DNA from: QNZT01 sp964573205
GTDB lineage: Bacteria; Campylobacterota; Campylobacteria; Campylobacterales; QNZT01
Length of the DNA: 19,961 nt
Direction: 5' to 3'
Assembly: GCA_964573205.1 (NCBI GenBank)
Contig: CAZNIT010000069.1
Location: forward strand, 1-19,961
In this document: positions 1 to 6,823 of the stretch, piece after piece
How the letters are laid out: each line of letters begins with the position of its first letter
How positions within the stretch are numbered: position 1 is the first letter of the stretch
Position numbers and translations under genes: made by a program
The notes under the pieces: generated by a model
What the model was told of the DNA's origin: nothing
The model's input: only the letters and a program-made list of their open reading frames with translations
Databases searched by the model: none

Positions 1-331
1 TGATATTTCCGTCGATATCCGTACTTTCGTTGGAATCAAAATATACCGTCTCCCCCGTAGTGGTGGTAATAAATCCGACCTTACCGTTTGCCGTAGCTAC
101 GGCGGTAGGCAAAATATTTGTCGGCTGAGTATTCGTTGAATTGGTCTCAACCGTCTCTTGAGGCTGTTTTTGGTCGGCCGCATCGATTTTTAAGACTAAT
201 TTCGCATTTTCCATTGTGCCGAGTTGAGTGATCGATTGTTGGCTGTAAGAGTTGTTTTCTCCCGTACATCCTAGAAGTAGCAATGCACCGAGCGATACTA
301 CCGATTTTTGAAGAAATTTTGTTGTTTTCAT
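1..331 (-). CDS. Lipoprotein with PKD-like domain start (partial, C-terminus outside window)
   Basis: The frame is open from an ATG at 329-331 leftward to the window edge, about 110 codons without a stop. The N-terminus is a lipoprotein signal: positive residues (KTTK), a hydrophobic stretch, and the lipobox LLGC with the lipidated Cys at residue 22. After a Thr/Asn/Gln-rich linker (about residues 23-75) the last visible residues include TVYFDSNESTDIDGNI. This matches the opening strands of a PKD domain, whose hallmark is an F-D-x-S-x-S-T-D-x-D-G pattern. The expected product is a surface or periplasmic lipoprotein with one or more Ig-like PKD repeats, used in other proteins for adhesion or binding; its role here is unknown. 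An AGGGGAA ribosome site lies just before the start (337-343). The lipobox is clear; the PKD call rests on about 20 residues. Confidence 0.8.
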   Translation of the reverse strand, partial: MKTTKFLQKSVVSLGALLLLGCTGENNSYSQQSITQLGTMENAKLVLKIDAADQKQPQETVETNSTNTQPTNILPTAVATANGKVGFITTTTGETVYFDSNESTDIDGNI

Positions 332-346
332 GACGATTCCCCTGTT

Positions 347-374
347 ATTTTAAATATATAAATATAATCGTCAA
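347..374 (-). promoter_or_regulatory. Possible promoter of the PKD lipoprotein gene
   Basis: On the minus strand TTGACG (369-374) is followed after 16 bases by TAAAAT (347-352). The start point this implies would fall inside or next to the ribosome site, so the real promoter may lie further upstream, for example using TATACT inside the palindrome at 386-402. Confidence is low. Confidence 0.3.
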
Positions 375-385
375 GTCGATAAAAT

Positions 386-402
386 AGTTTATAGTATAAA
401 CT
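386..402. promoter_or_regulatory. 17-bp palindrome (possible operator)
   Basis: AGTTTATA (386-393) and TATAAACT (395-402) are perfect inverted arms around a single base. The dyad lies between the 3' end of the VanZ-like gene and the lipoprotein gene and includes a TATACT hexamer on the minus strand that could serve as a -10 box. It may be an operator for the lipoprotein gene, or chance symmetry in AT-rich DNA. Confidence 0.35.
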
Positions 403-425
403 TAGAAAAAATTAAATATTAATAA

Positions 426-794
426 TTAGTTAATATAGAAAGATGAAAAATTAGCTTTTGTATATCTGTAAAGAGTAAGAAGAAATTGAAAAGTTAAAAT
501 ACCGCCGAGATCGGCTATGACATCACCTACACTGGCACATCTGTAAGGAATAAAATATTGTAAAAACTCAATAAACACGGCAAATACAAGTAAAGCGGTA
601 ACATTTCTCATTCGAGCGTTATATGTTGATGAAGAGCGATTTAGCAGTAAAGAGAGAGTGAAAAAAGCGAAAAAATGGTTTACCTTATCTTCATAACGAC
701 CTTCGATAATGCAAAACGAATCATTTGTGATCGCAAGATATAAAATAGCCGTAGCGGTAAGATAAAAAAGTGTTTTATAGTATGCTTTTTTCAA
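426..794 (-). CDS. VanZ-like family membrane protein, TTG start
   Basis: A 122-residue hydrophobic protein with about four predicted membrane segments. It carries the VanZ-like pattern: DKVNHFFAF (an Asp-Lys-x-x-His-Phe motif), then IEFLQYFIPYR followed by a conserved Asp in GDVIADLGG. VanZ itself confers low-level teicoplanin resistance in enterococci, but most bacterial members of this family have no known role, so no resistance function is claimed. The start is TTG at 792-794, read from the minus strand. It is supported by an AAAAGG ribosome site six bases upstream, and no ATG is available nearby. The gene has its own promoter (825-853) and lies about 95 bases upstream of the lipoprotein gene on the same strand; co-transcription is possible. 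Family assignment is fairly secure; function is not. Confidence 0.75.
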   Translation of the reverse strand: MKKAYYKTLFYLTATAILYLAITNDSFCIIEGRYEDKVNHFFAFFTLSLLLNRSSSTYNARMRNVTALLVFAVFIEFLQYFIPYRCASVGDVIADLGGILTFQFLLTLYRYTKANFSSFYIN

Positions 795-824
795 TTATGA
801 CCTTTTTATATTTTATGTAGTAGT

Positions 825-853
825 GTTATAGCATAATTTTTATTTTATGTAAA
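825..853 (-). promoter_or_regulatory. Sigma70-type promoter of the VanZ-like gene
   Basis: On the minus strand TTTACA (848-853) is separated by exactly 17 bases from TATAAC (825-830). The spacer ends in TGC directly before the -10, an extended -10 element. The predicted start near 818 gives a leader of about 24 bases with the AAAAGG ribosome site. Confidence 0.6.
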
Positions 854-948
854 GGTGAAAGCAAAATTAATGCCGCAAAAAAGAAAATGAAAAAGATTTT
901 CAATATTAATTCGAATTTAAGAAGGAATGGGTTAAAATTCTCTCGATT

Positions 949-954
949 TATAAT
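949..954 (+). promoter_or_regulatory. Likely -10 box of the feoB operon
   Basis: TATAAT lies 28 bases before the feoB start. No good -35 box is present at the usual distance, which is common in this phylum. I looked for a Fur box around it and saw no convincing 19-bp match, only a 10-bp palindrome AATTCGAATT at 908-917. Confidence 0.45.
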
Positions 955-982
955 AAGCCACAGGTAAAAAACAGAGGTAAAA

Positions 983-3097
983 ATGCAGAAAATCATAGTC
1001 GCGCTTGCCGGTCAGCCGAATGTAGGCAAGAGTTCACTGATAAACGCTATCAGCAACGCGAAGCTGAAGGTTGGAAATTTCAGCGGTGTTACCGTTGATA
1101 AGACGGAGGTGATTTTTAACTTCTGTGATCAGATACAGTGTCAAGATTACGAGATACATATCATCGATCTACCGGGCGCATACTCATTGAACGATTATAC
1201 GATAGAAGAGAAGGTTACGAAAAAATTTATAGAAAATCAAGATTACGACTTGATCGTAAATGTCGTGGATGCGACGAATCTCGAAAGAAATCTTCTACTT
1301 ACGACCGAACTTCTTGAAAGCGGCAGTAAAATGGTCATAGCTTTAAATATGGCGGATGAGGCTCAAAAAGAGGGCATATCTATAGATGAAAAACTTTTGA
1401 GTGAGATTTTGGGTGTTCCCTGTATCAAAACCTCGGCTTCCAAAAAAGAGGGAATCATAGAACTTCAAAAGGCTATCATCGAAGTATTTAGAAAAACATC
1501 GACCACCTCTAAAATAGTTTACAGCGATGTCATAGAAGAGGAGATTTCAAGGATTACCGATTTTTTCAAAGAGAAAAAATATAGCTGTAAAATTCCTTTG
1601 AATAAAGTAGCCGTAAAACTTCTCAAAGAGGAGAAGAAGATATATAAAAAGATGCATGACGATCCTATCTGGATAGAGCTCTTGCCGATTATCAGAGATG
1701 CGTTAAATCATATCTATATTCACTACGGTACTAAAGATCTGGATGAAATTTTCGAAGATGAGAGGCTTGCATATGCCAGGGGAGCGGCTAGAGAGGTTAT
1801 GACGATAGAGCAAAAGCGGGAAAAAACTCTCACCGGAAAAATCGACGATATCCTCATAAATAAATATTTCGGTATTCCCATATTTTTGTTTTTAATGTGG
1901 GGACTTTTTCAGCTTACCTTTGAAATAGGTGCCATTCCTATGGACTATATCGATCTTTTCTTTACGGCTCTTGGGGATAAAGCGAGGGAGATTTTTCCCG
2001 GGGAGTTGGGATCGGTCATAGCTGACGGTATGATTTCGGGAGTCGGTGCGGTTGTGATGTTCTTGCCCAATATCATGATACTCTTTTTAGGTATCGCTCT
2101 TTTGGAGACGACGGGATATATGAGTCGTGTTTCGTTTCTTTTGGACGGATTTTTCCATAAATTCGGACTTCATGGTAAAAGTTTCATCCCTTTGGTTACC
2201 GGTTTTGGATGTTCGGTTCCGGCATATATGGCGGCAAGAACTCTTAAAAACGAAAAAGATAGACTTTTGACTCTTTTTATCATAGGCTTTATGAGTTGCG
2301 GTGCCAGACTTCCTATCTATGTTCTATTTACGGCCGCATTTTTTGACGAGTCCATAGCGGGAAATATACTGTTTATCATATATATCGTCGGAGCTCTCAT
2401 AGGTCTGGTTGCGGCAAAGATTTTAAATGTCGTGGTATTCAAAGGTGAAGACGAACCTTTTGTCATGGAGATGCCGAAATATCGCTGGCCCTCTTTGAGA
2501 CTTCTTTGGCATACGGTTTATACGCAGGCGAAAATGTATCTTCAAAAAGCCGGTACATTCATACTCGCGGCTTCCGTTTTGGTCTGGTTTGCGAGCAACT
2601 ATCCAAAACAGCCGAACTTGCAAGAGAGTTATACGAAAAAGATAGAACAGACTCAAGATAAAACGCAAAAGGGGATTCTTGAAAATGAACTTCAAGCGAA
2701 ACTTCTTGAAAATAGCTACCTAGGACGCATAGGCAAAGCGAGCGAATTTTTCTTCGAACCTCTAGGGCTTGACTGGAAACTCGCGGTCGCTTTGGAAGCG
2801 GGACTTGCCGCAAAAGAGGTAGTGGTTTCGACTCTCGGAGTTTTATATTCGCTGGGGGAGGCGGATGAGAGCTCCAACTCTCTTAAAGAGCAATTACGAA
2901 AAAATATCCCTTTGCCCGCGGCTATGGCTTTTATCGTGTTTGTCATGATATATCTGCCTTGTTTTGCGGCATCGGCGGTGTTTACCAAGGAGGCCGGCGG
3001 TGTGAAGTATCTGGTATATCTGTTCATATTTACGACTTCAACCGCTTGGATATTGAGTTTTATAACATATAAATTAGCAGGAGTATTTTTAACATGA
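983..3097 (+). CDS. feoB: Ferrous iron transporter FeoB
   Basis: FeoB moves Fe2+ across the inner membrane, using an N-terminal GTPase domain as its switch. The G motifs are all visible: G1 GQPNVGKS (residues 10-17), G2 Thr37, G3 DLPG (62-65) and G4 NMAD (122-125). A helical guanine-dissociation-inhibitor-like region follows (about 170-280). The transmembrane core starts near residue 290 and contains the FeoB hallmark around GFGCSVPAYMAARTL and the downstream FMSCGARLPIY repeat, each with a conserved Cys. At 704 residues it is close to known FeoB lengths (E. coli 773). The ribosome site AGAGGT precedes the ATG. It is the first gene of an operon: its TGA overlaps the feoA ATG in ATGA (3094-3097). 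The order feoB then feoA reverses the usual one. No feoC is seen. The call is very secure. Confidence 0.97.
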   Translation: MQKIIVALAGQPNVGKSSLINAISNAKLKVGNFSGVTVDKTEVIFNFCDQIQCQDYEIHIIDLPGAYSLNDYTIEEKVTKKFIENQDYDLIVNVVDATNLERNLLLTTELLESGSKMVIALNMADEAQKEGISIDEKLLSEILGVPCIKTSASKKEGIIELQKAIIEVFRKTSTTSKIVYSDVIEEEISRITDFFKEKKYSCKIPLNKVAVKLLKEEKKIYKKMHDDPIWIELLPIIRDALNHIYIHYGTKDLDEIFEDERLAYARGAAREVMTIEQKREKTLTGKIDDILINKYFGIPIFLFLMWGLFQLTFEIGAIPMDYIDLFFTALGDKAREIFPGELGSVIADGMISGVGAVVMFLPNIMILFLGIALLETTGYMSRVSFLLDGFFHKFGLHGKSFIPLVTGFGCSVPAYMAARTLKNEKDRLLTLFIIGFMSCGARLPIYVLFTAAFFDESIAGNILFIIYIVGALIGLVAAKILNVVVFKGEDEPFVMEMPKYRWPSLRLLWHTVYTQAKMYLQKAGTFILAASVLVWFASNYPKQPNLQESYTKKIEQTQDKTQKGILENELQAKLLENSYLGRIGKASEFFFEPLGLDWKLAVALEAGLAAKEVVVSTLGVLYSLGEADESSNSLKEQLRKNIPLPAAMAFIVFVMIYLPCFAASAVFTKEAGGVKYLVYLFIFTTSTAWILSFITYKLAGVFLT

Positions 3098-3336
3098 TGA
3101 ATATTTATCATCTGAATGTAGGAGAGAGGGGAACGATTTTAAAGATAAACGCAGGCAAAACATTGAAAGCGAGAATGAAATCTTTCGGTATATATCCTGG
3201 AGTCGAGTTTGTCGTTAAGGCCTTTTCTTTGGGTAAAAACAATGTCGAACTCGAAGTGGGTAGAACGCTTGTCGCTCTTAGAAAAGGCGAAATGGATAAG
3301 ATCGAGATAGAAAAGATCAAAGATGCCAATCCGTAG
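3094..3336 (+). CDS. feoA: FeoA-family ferrous iron uptake accessory protein
   Basis: An 80-residue SH3-like protein of normal FeoA length. It has the family's layout: NVGERGTILKINAG at the start, then a central KSFGIYPGVEFVV segment (compare the typical L-x-x-x-G-[IL]-x-P-G), then a closing VALRKGEMDKIEIE strand. FeoA acts in the cytoplasm and is thought to modulate FeoB. The start overlaps the feoB stop by four bases, so translation is probably coupled; a second ATG directly follows (3097) and cannot be excluded. The 3' end overlaps the next gene by 14 bases, tying all three genes into one transcript. Confidence 0.92.
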   Translation: MMNIYHLNVGERGTILKINAGKTLKARMKSFGIYPGVEFVVKAFSLGKNNVELEVGRTLVALRKGEMDKIEIEKIKDANP

Positions 3337-4444
3337 TCTGTTTTTTGCACTATTTTTTTTTACGGTTTTTGCCGCAGCGGAGAGTAAAACGCAGGGTTAT
3401 TTGAGACTCGGCGTCCAAAATCATCATCAGTCAAAAACAGATTCCGATATAGCGTTAGGGGGTAAATTAAAAATAAACGGCCCGAAGTTTCACGGGCTAA
3501 GCGTTTCGGCAGCTTTTTATACTTCAAATGCGCTCATAAAAACGGAAAATTCCGCCGTAGCGTTTTATGATTCTCAAAATAAAAATATAACCTTGCTCGG
3601 TGAAGCGTACCTAGAGGGAGTTTATAAAAATACACATATAAAAATCGGTCGTCAGATTATCGATACTCCTTTTGCCGATAGTGACGACATAGGTATGATT
3701 CCGAATCTTTTTGAGGCGATTACCGTTAGAGAGAGTAGTTTGAGAGATTCGACACTGTTTTTTTCATATGTGAACAAAATGGCGGGAATAGACGCTCCCA
3801 GGATGGAGAGTTTCAGTAAAATCGATACAAAAGATAAACTTTTGATAGCAGGTATGATATATGAAGGATTTTCAAATCTCTCTCTTGAGGGGTGGTATTA
3901 CGATATGAACGGCGATATGGATACGATCTATCTTCAAGCCGTTTATGAGCGCAGTTTCGCATATGGAGATTTCGCTCTGGGCGCTCAGTATGCAAATGAA
4001 AATTTAGAGGCCGAAAAAAGAGCGAAAATCTGGGGTTTAATGAGCGAAATCACTCATCGGGACTTAGGCTTGACTTTCAGTGCGGCTTACGATAAGACTT
4101 TTTCGAGCCAAAATGCATCGGCGGAGAATCTTTTTGGAGGAGGACCTTTTTTTAGTTCCGGCGAGCACCTGAGTATATCGGATGCGGGTGAAGACGGCGA
4201 AGCCTTGATATTTGGGATCTCATATGACGCCTCGGCGGTCGGAATGAATGATCTTTTCATCTCTCTCTCAAATCTATGGATAAAAGGTGATCGGAAAAAA
4301 AAGATGAATGAGATCGATTTTACACTCGGCTATGAGTTTGTCGATAATCTTACTCTTGATTTGGTTTATAGCGATATAGATGATAAAACGGATAAAAGCG
4401 AGTCGTTTAAAAACTTCAGAGCATATGTAAACTATAAATTTTAA
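3323..4444 (+). CDS. OprD-like outer membrane porin coupled to feoBA
   Basis: A 373-residue secreted protein. It starts with a signal peptide (MPIRSLFFALFFFTVFAAA, cleavage probably near residue 19) and ends in Phe after an aromatic/hydrophobic alternating strand (AYVNYKF), the C-terminal signature of outer membrane beta-barrels. Alternating polar/hydrophobic strands run throughout. The segment IKIGRQIIDTPFADSDD followed by MIPNLFEA (near residues 108-135) resembles the OprD-like porins common in Campylobacterota. OprD-type porins let small solutes diffuse in; the substrate cannot be read from sequence. It overlaps feoA by 14 bases, so it is translated from the same mRNA, which suggests an outer-membrane entry route for Fe2+ (inference). 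The ribosome site is weak, consistent with coupling. No clear terminator follows. Confidence 0.8.
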   Translation: MPIRSLFFALFFFTVFAAAESKTQGYLRLGVQNHHQSKTDSDIALGGKLKINGPKFHGLSVSAAFYTSNALIKTENSAVAFYDSQNKNITLLGEAYLEGVYKNTHIKIGRQIIDTPFADSDDIGMIPNLFEAITVRESSLRDSTLFFSYVNKMAGIDAPRMESFSKIDTKDKLLIAGMIYEGFSNLSLEGWYYDMNGDMDTIYLQAVYERSFAYGDFALGAQYANENLEAEKRAKIWGLMSEITHRDLGLTFSAAYDKTFSSQNASAENLFGGGPFFSSGEHLSISDAGEDGEALIFGISYDASAVGMNDLFISLSNLWIKGDRKKKMNEIDFTLGYEFVDNLTLDLVYSDIDDKTDKSESFKNFRAYVNYKF

Positions 4445-4452
4445 CAACCCTC

Positions 4453-4481
4453 TTGACAAATTTTAAGAAAATGTATATAAT
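4453..4481 (+). promoter_or_regulatory. Consensus sigma70 promoter of hsp20
   Basis: TTGACA (4453-4458), a 17-base spacer and TATAAT (4476-4481) form a full consensus promoter, the best in the window. Transcription should start near 4488, at the left edge of the dyad at 4493-4517. A perfect promoter implies that the gene is held down by a repressor under normal conditions. Confidence 0.85.
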
Positions 4482-4492
4482 TACACTTATGA

Positions 4493-4517
4493 AACTTGAT
4501 AGACTCTCTATCAAGTT
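4493..4517. promoter_or_regulatory. 25-bp perfect dyad, HAIR-like (HspR) operator
   Basis: The arms AACTTGATAGA (4493-4503) and TCTATCAAGTT (4507-4517) are perfectly inverted around CTC. The core has CTTGA and TCAAG separated by 11 bases, the same outer arms and spacing as the HspR-associated inverted repeat (CTTGAGT-N7-ACTCAAG). The two inner bases of each arm differ. It sits at or just after the predicted start of hsp20 transcription, so bound repressor would block the promoter. It does not match the CIRCE element bound by HrcA. No hspR gene is in this window. Confidence 0.65.
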
Positions 4518-4540
4518 AATTTAGAGACAAGGAGTTAATC

Positions 4541-4966
4541 ATGATGGTAACTAAATTTGATCCTTTTAAGGAGCTTAAAAGACTTGAAGACAGACTCTTT
4601 CAGGCATATCCTGTCGTCAAAGAAGAGGGCGCTATTAGCAGTTTCGCACCTGAGGTAAATACCAGAGAAGATGATAAAGCTTATCATATCGAAGCTGATC
4701 TACCCGGTGTAAAAAAAGAGGATATTCATGTAGATATCAATGAAGGCGTACTCACGATTTCGGGCGAGAGAAAATTCAAAAAAGAGACGAAAGAGAAAGA
4801 CTACTATAAAGTCGAAAGCAGTTTCGGTAAATTCGAGAGAAGTTTCAGACTGCCGGACGATATCGACGAAGAAAATATTAAAGCCGAGTCGAAGGACGGT
4901 GTTTTGGAGGTTACTTTGCCGAAAGTAAAAAAAGAGGAGAAGAAGAAAAAAATTGCTGTAAAGTAA
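4541..4966 (+). CDS. hsp20: Small heat shock protein, Hsp20/alpha-crystallin family
   Basis: An ATP-independent holdase that binds unfolding proteins in the cytoplasm, normally as a large oligomer. The 141 residues show the full family layout. There is a short N-terminal arm (FDPFKELKRLEDRLF), the alpha-crystallin domain (about 35-130) with the A-x4-G-V-L signature AESKDGVL (residues 115-122), and a Lys-rich tail ending in IAV (138-140), the I-x-I/V anchor for oligomer assembly. A strong AAGGAG ribosome site (4529-4534) supports the first of two tandem ATGs. It is monocistronic: consensus promoter and operator-like dyad upstream, intrinsic terminator downstream. It is likely heat-induced by derepression (inference from the dyad). 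Confidence 0.96.
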   Translation: MMVTKFDPFKELKRLEDRLFQAYPVVKEEGAISSFAPEVNTREDDKAYHIEADLPGVKKEDIHVDINEGVLTISGERKFKKETKEKDYYKVESSFGKFERSFRLPDDIDEENIKAESKDGVLEVTLPKVKKEEKKKKIAVK

Positions 4967-4986
4967 AATAGATTTTTCTCTTACTT

Positions 4987-5024
4987 AAAAAGGGGGTCTG
5001 GTTTTAAACCGGCTCCCTTTTTTT
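4987..5024 (+). terminator. Rho-independent terminator of hsp20
   Basis: AAAAAGGG (4987-4994) pairs with CCCTTTTT (from 5015). An inner GC-containing stem closes around TTTTAA, and a run of seven T (5018-5024) follows. It lies about 20 bases after the hsp20 stop. Confidence 0.88.
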
Positions 5025-5064
5025 ATGCATATACAGCTAACATGACGAGAAAAAGGAAAAGCCG

Positions 5065-5652
5065 ATGAACGCCAAAATAAAAGATCTGGTAGAGCAGATA
5101 TCTTCACTTGAAAAAAGTCTCAAAGAAGAGCTTGATAAAGAGGAGACGAATCTAAGTTACAAAATAAAAGAAGGCAGAGTTTGGTTTGACAGTGAAACAC
5201 TGGCTATTCAAAAAGAGGCTTTAACCGGACTTTTTCGATATCTTAAAGAATCCCCTATACTCTATATTCTGACCGCTCCCGTGATTTATGCCGTCATTAT
5301 TCCCGCTTTTGTTTTGGATCTGTTTGTGACGATTTATCAGCATATAAATTTCAGAGTATATAAGATTCCCATCATAAAAAGAGGTGATTATATAGTGTTT
5401 GACAGACACTATTTGGCGTATTTAAATATGATTGAAAAGATCAATTGTCTTTATTGTAGTTATTTTAACGGTCTTGTGGCGTATGTCGGTGAAGTCGCAT
5501 CCGCGACCGAGCAGTTTTGGTGTCCGATAAAACATGCGAAAAAAACGGCTTACCGACATAACAGATATGACAGATTTATTCCTTACGGTGACGCTAATTA
5601 TCATAGTAAGCTCGCAAAACTTAGAAAAGAGCTTCAACAAAGCGGGAAATAA
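5065..5652 (+). CDS. Conserved-looking membrane protein of unknown function with Cys/His cluster
   Basis: I do not recognise a characterised family. Visible in the 195 residues: an N-terminal charged coiled-coil segment (about 5-30), then a hydrophobic hairpin or single long span (about 64-93), then a soluble C-terminal part. The C-terminal part carries the constrained-looking stretches IIKRGDYIVFDRHYLAYLN (104-122), CLYCSYFNG with Cys128 and Cys131, and FWCPIKHAKK with Cys153 and His157. C-x2-C plus C-x3-H could bind a metal or form redox pairs, but this is inference. The ATG is preceded by AAAAAGGA, a good ribosome site. It stands alone between the hsp20 terminator and the convergent yeiH, whose stop is five bases away. 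No convincing promoter was seen; it may lie in the 40 bases after the terminator. Confidence 0.75.
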   Translation: MNAKIKDLVEQISSLEKSLKEELDKEETNLSYKIKEGRVWFDSETLAIQKEALTGLFRYLKESPILYILTAPVIYAVIIPAFVLDLFVTIYQHINFRVYKIPIIKRGDYIVFDRHYLAYLNMIEKINCLYCSYFNGLVAYVGEVASATEQFWCPIKHAKKTAYRHNRYDRFIPYGDANYHSKLAKLRKELQQSGK

Positions 5653-5657
5653 CTCTT

Positions 5658-6701
5658 TTACATAAAGTTTATCGCAAATTTAGTTATATGGTATCCTCCG
5701 AATACAAGCCATATAAAAAGGATAAAAGCCAGATAGACGGGTTTCAATCCTACACCTTTGAATTTGTCGATACTCGTTTCCATGCCAAGCGCCGTCATCG
5801 CCATAGTTAGAGCGAATGTATCGAGATTGTTGATTGTCGTTACGGCTTCTTGCGGTAGAAGATTTAGCGAGTTGAAACCCGCAACCGCTATGAAACCTAC
5901 CGCAAACCATGGGATATTCAGTTTTGTTTTTTGTGATGACATATCAAGACTTCTTGATTTTTTCATCTCATTTAGCCAAATACCCAAAACTATCAAAAAA
6001 GGTGCTATCATCATGACTCTTATCATCTTGACAATGACCGCATTTTGGGCTACATCTTCGCCAAGAGCATTACCCGCGGCTACTACATGAGCTACTTCAT
6101 GAAGCGTACCTCCTATATATATACCCATAGCATGGGTTGAAAGATCCAAAATTCCCGATTTGTAAAGATAGGGATATAAAAACATCGAAACGGTTCCGAA
6201 AAGTACGACCGTAGAGACCGCAACGGCGCTTTTGTACGCTGGCGATCTTAAAACCGGTTCGGTTGCAAGTACAGCCGCGGCACCGCATATGGAACTGCCC
6301 GCACTCGTTAAGATCGTAGTCTCTTTATCCAGTTTTAATATTTTCGTTCCGACGAAGTAACCTATGATAAATGTCAAAGATACGATGAGCGAACTTACTA
6401 TCACACCGGCGATACCGACCTCCGCGATACTTTGAAAAGTGAGTCTGAAACCGTAAAAGACTATTGCCGTTCGAAGAAGAGTTTTTGTGGAAAAGACGAT
6501 TCCCGCTCCCCACTCTTTGGGAAGATTGTTTCTTAGAGTGTTCGCATACACCATCCCTAAAACTATACCGATGATAAGAGGGCTGATACCTAGATTTTGA
6601 AAAAACGAAAATTCCGATATATATGTCGCACTCGTCGCAAATAGCGCTACAAAGAGCAGACCGTGTAGTGTGTGGGGACGGTTTTTTTTACTAAATGCCA
6701 T
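5658..6701 (-). CDS. yeiH: YeiH/UPF0324 family putative sulfate exporter
   Basis: A 347-residue inner-membrane protein with roughly ten membrane segments. Family hallmarks are clear: SAGSSICGAAAVLATEP in the middle, GGTLHEVAHVVAAG, and VKMIRVMM. The family is annotated as putative sulfate exporters; transport has not been shown for most members. I place the start at the ATG at 6699-6701 (MAFSKKNRPHT), with GGAG seven bases upstream. The frame stays open up to 6821, but the extra 40 residues would run into the divergent lysR gene and across the promoter, so they are rejected. It faces a LysR gene, the same divergent layout as yeiE/yeiH in enteric bacteria, where YeiE is a LysR regulator linked to sulfite. 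Control of yeiH by that regulator is likely. Confidence 0.88.
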   Translation of the reverse strand: MAFSKKNRPHTLHGLLFVALFATSATYISEFSFFQNLGISPLIIGIVLGMVYANTLRNNLPKEWGAGIVFSTKTLLRTAIVFYGFRLTFQSIAEVGIAGVIVSSLIVSLTFIIGYFVGTKILKLDKETTILTSAGSSICGAAAVLATEPVLRSPAYKSAVAVSTVVLFGTVSMFLYPYLYKSGILDLSTHAMGIYIGGTLHEVAHVVAAGNALGEDVAQNAVIVKMIRVMMIAPFLIVLGIWLNEMKKSRSLDMSSQKTKLNIPWFAVGFIAVAGFNSLNLLPQEAVTTINNLDTFALTMAMTALGMETSIDKFKGVGLKPVYLAFILFIWLVFGGYHITKFAINFM

Positions 6702-6720
6702 ACTATTCTCCGTTTGTCTT

Positions 6721-6733
6721 AAATTGACAATTT
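6721..6733. promoter_or_regulatory. 13-bp palindrome in the yeiH leader
   Basis: AAATTG and CAATTT form perfect arms around one base, downstream of the predicted yeiH transcription start (near 6738) and before its ribosome site. It could be a LysR contact site, but LysR boxes usually follow T-N11-A and lie upstream, so support is weak. Confidence 0.3.
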
Positions 6734-6745
6734 TTGATTTACGCA

Positions 6746-6774
6746 ATAGTAACAGATAAATTTTGATTTGTAAA
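6746..6774 (-). promoter_or_regulatory. Promoter of yeiH
   Basis: On the minus strand TTTACA (6769-6774), a 17-base spacer and TACTAT (6746-6751), with TGT immediately before the -10 as an extended element. It gives a leader of about 37 bases. Confidence 0.55.
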
Positions 6775-6789
6775 ATAAATAAAACTTGA

Positions 6790-6795
6790 TATAAT
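6790..6795 (+). promoter_or_regulatory. -10 box of the lysR gene
   Basis: TATAAT covers the first in-frame ATG (6794) of the LysR reading frame. Transcription would start near 6802, downstream of that ATG, which argues that translation begins at GTG 6824. No clear -35 is visible at 17 bases. Confidence 0.5.
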
Positions 6796-6823
6796 GATTG
6801 ATATTTTAAATAAGGAATCAAAG

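Noticed and set aside
426..794. Glycopeptide resistance (vanZ) determinant
   Set aside because: Only the VanZ-like fold pattern is shared; no vanA/H/X-type genes are near, and most family members are unrelated to resistance.
855..982. Fur box upstream of feoB
   Set aside because: I looked for the GATAATGATAATCATTATC-type site and found only AT-rich sequence and a 10-bp palindrome (AATTCGAATT, 908-917), too short to claim.
2423..3111. Several antisense open frames across the 3' half of feoB
   Set aside because: They are shadows of the feoB coding pattern: no family motifs, no ribosome sites, and fully inside a strongly recognised gene.
4493..4517. CIRCE element (HrcA site) at hsp20
   Set aside because: The arms do not match TTAGCACTC-N9-GAGTGCTAA; the geometry fits HAIR better.
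6702..6821. 40-residue N-terminal extension of YeiH up to 6821
   Set aside because: It would cross the yeiH promoter and overlap the divergent lysR gene. The ATG at 6701 has a GGAG ribosome site and fits the family N-terminus.
6794..6823. ATG 6794 as the LysR start
   Set aside because: It overlaps a TATAAT box, has no ribosome site, and adds residues before the HTH that LysR proteins normally lack.
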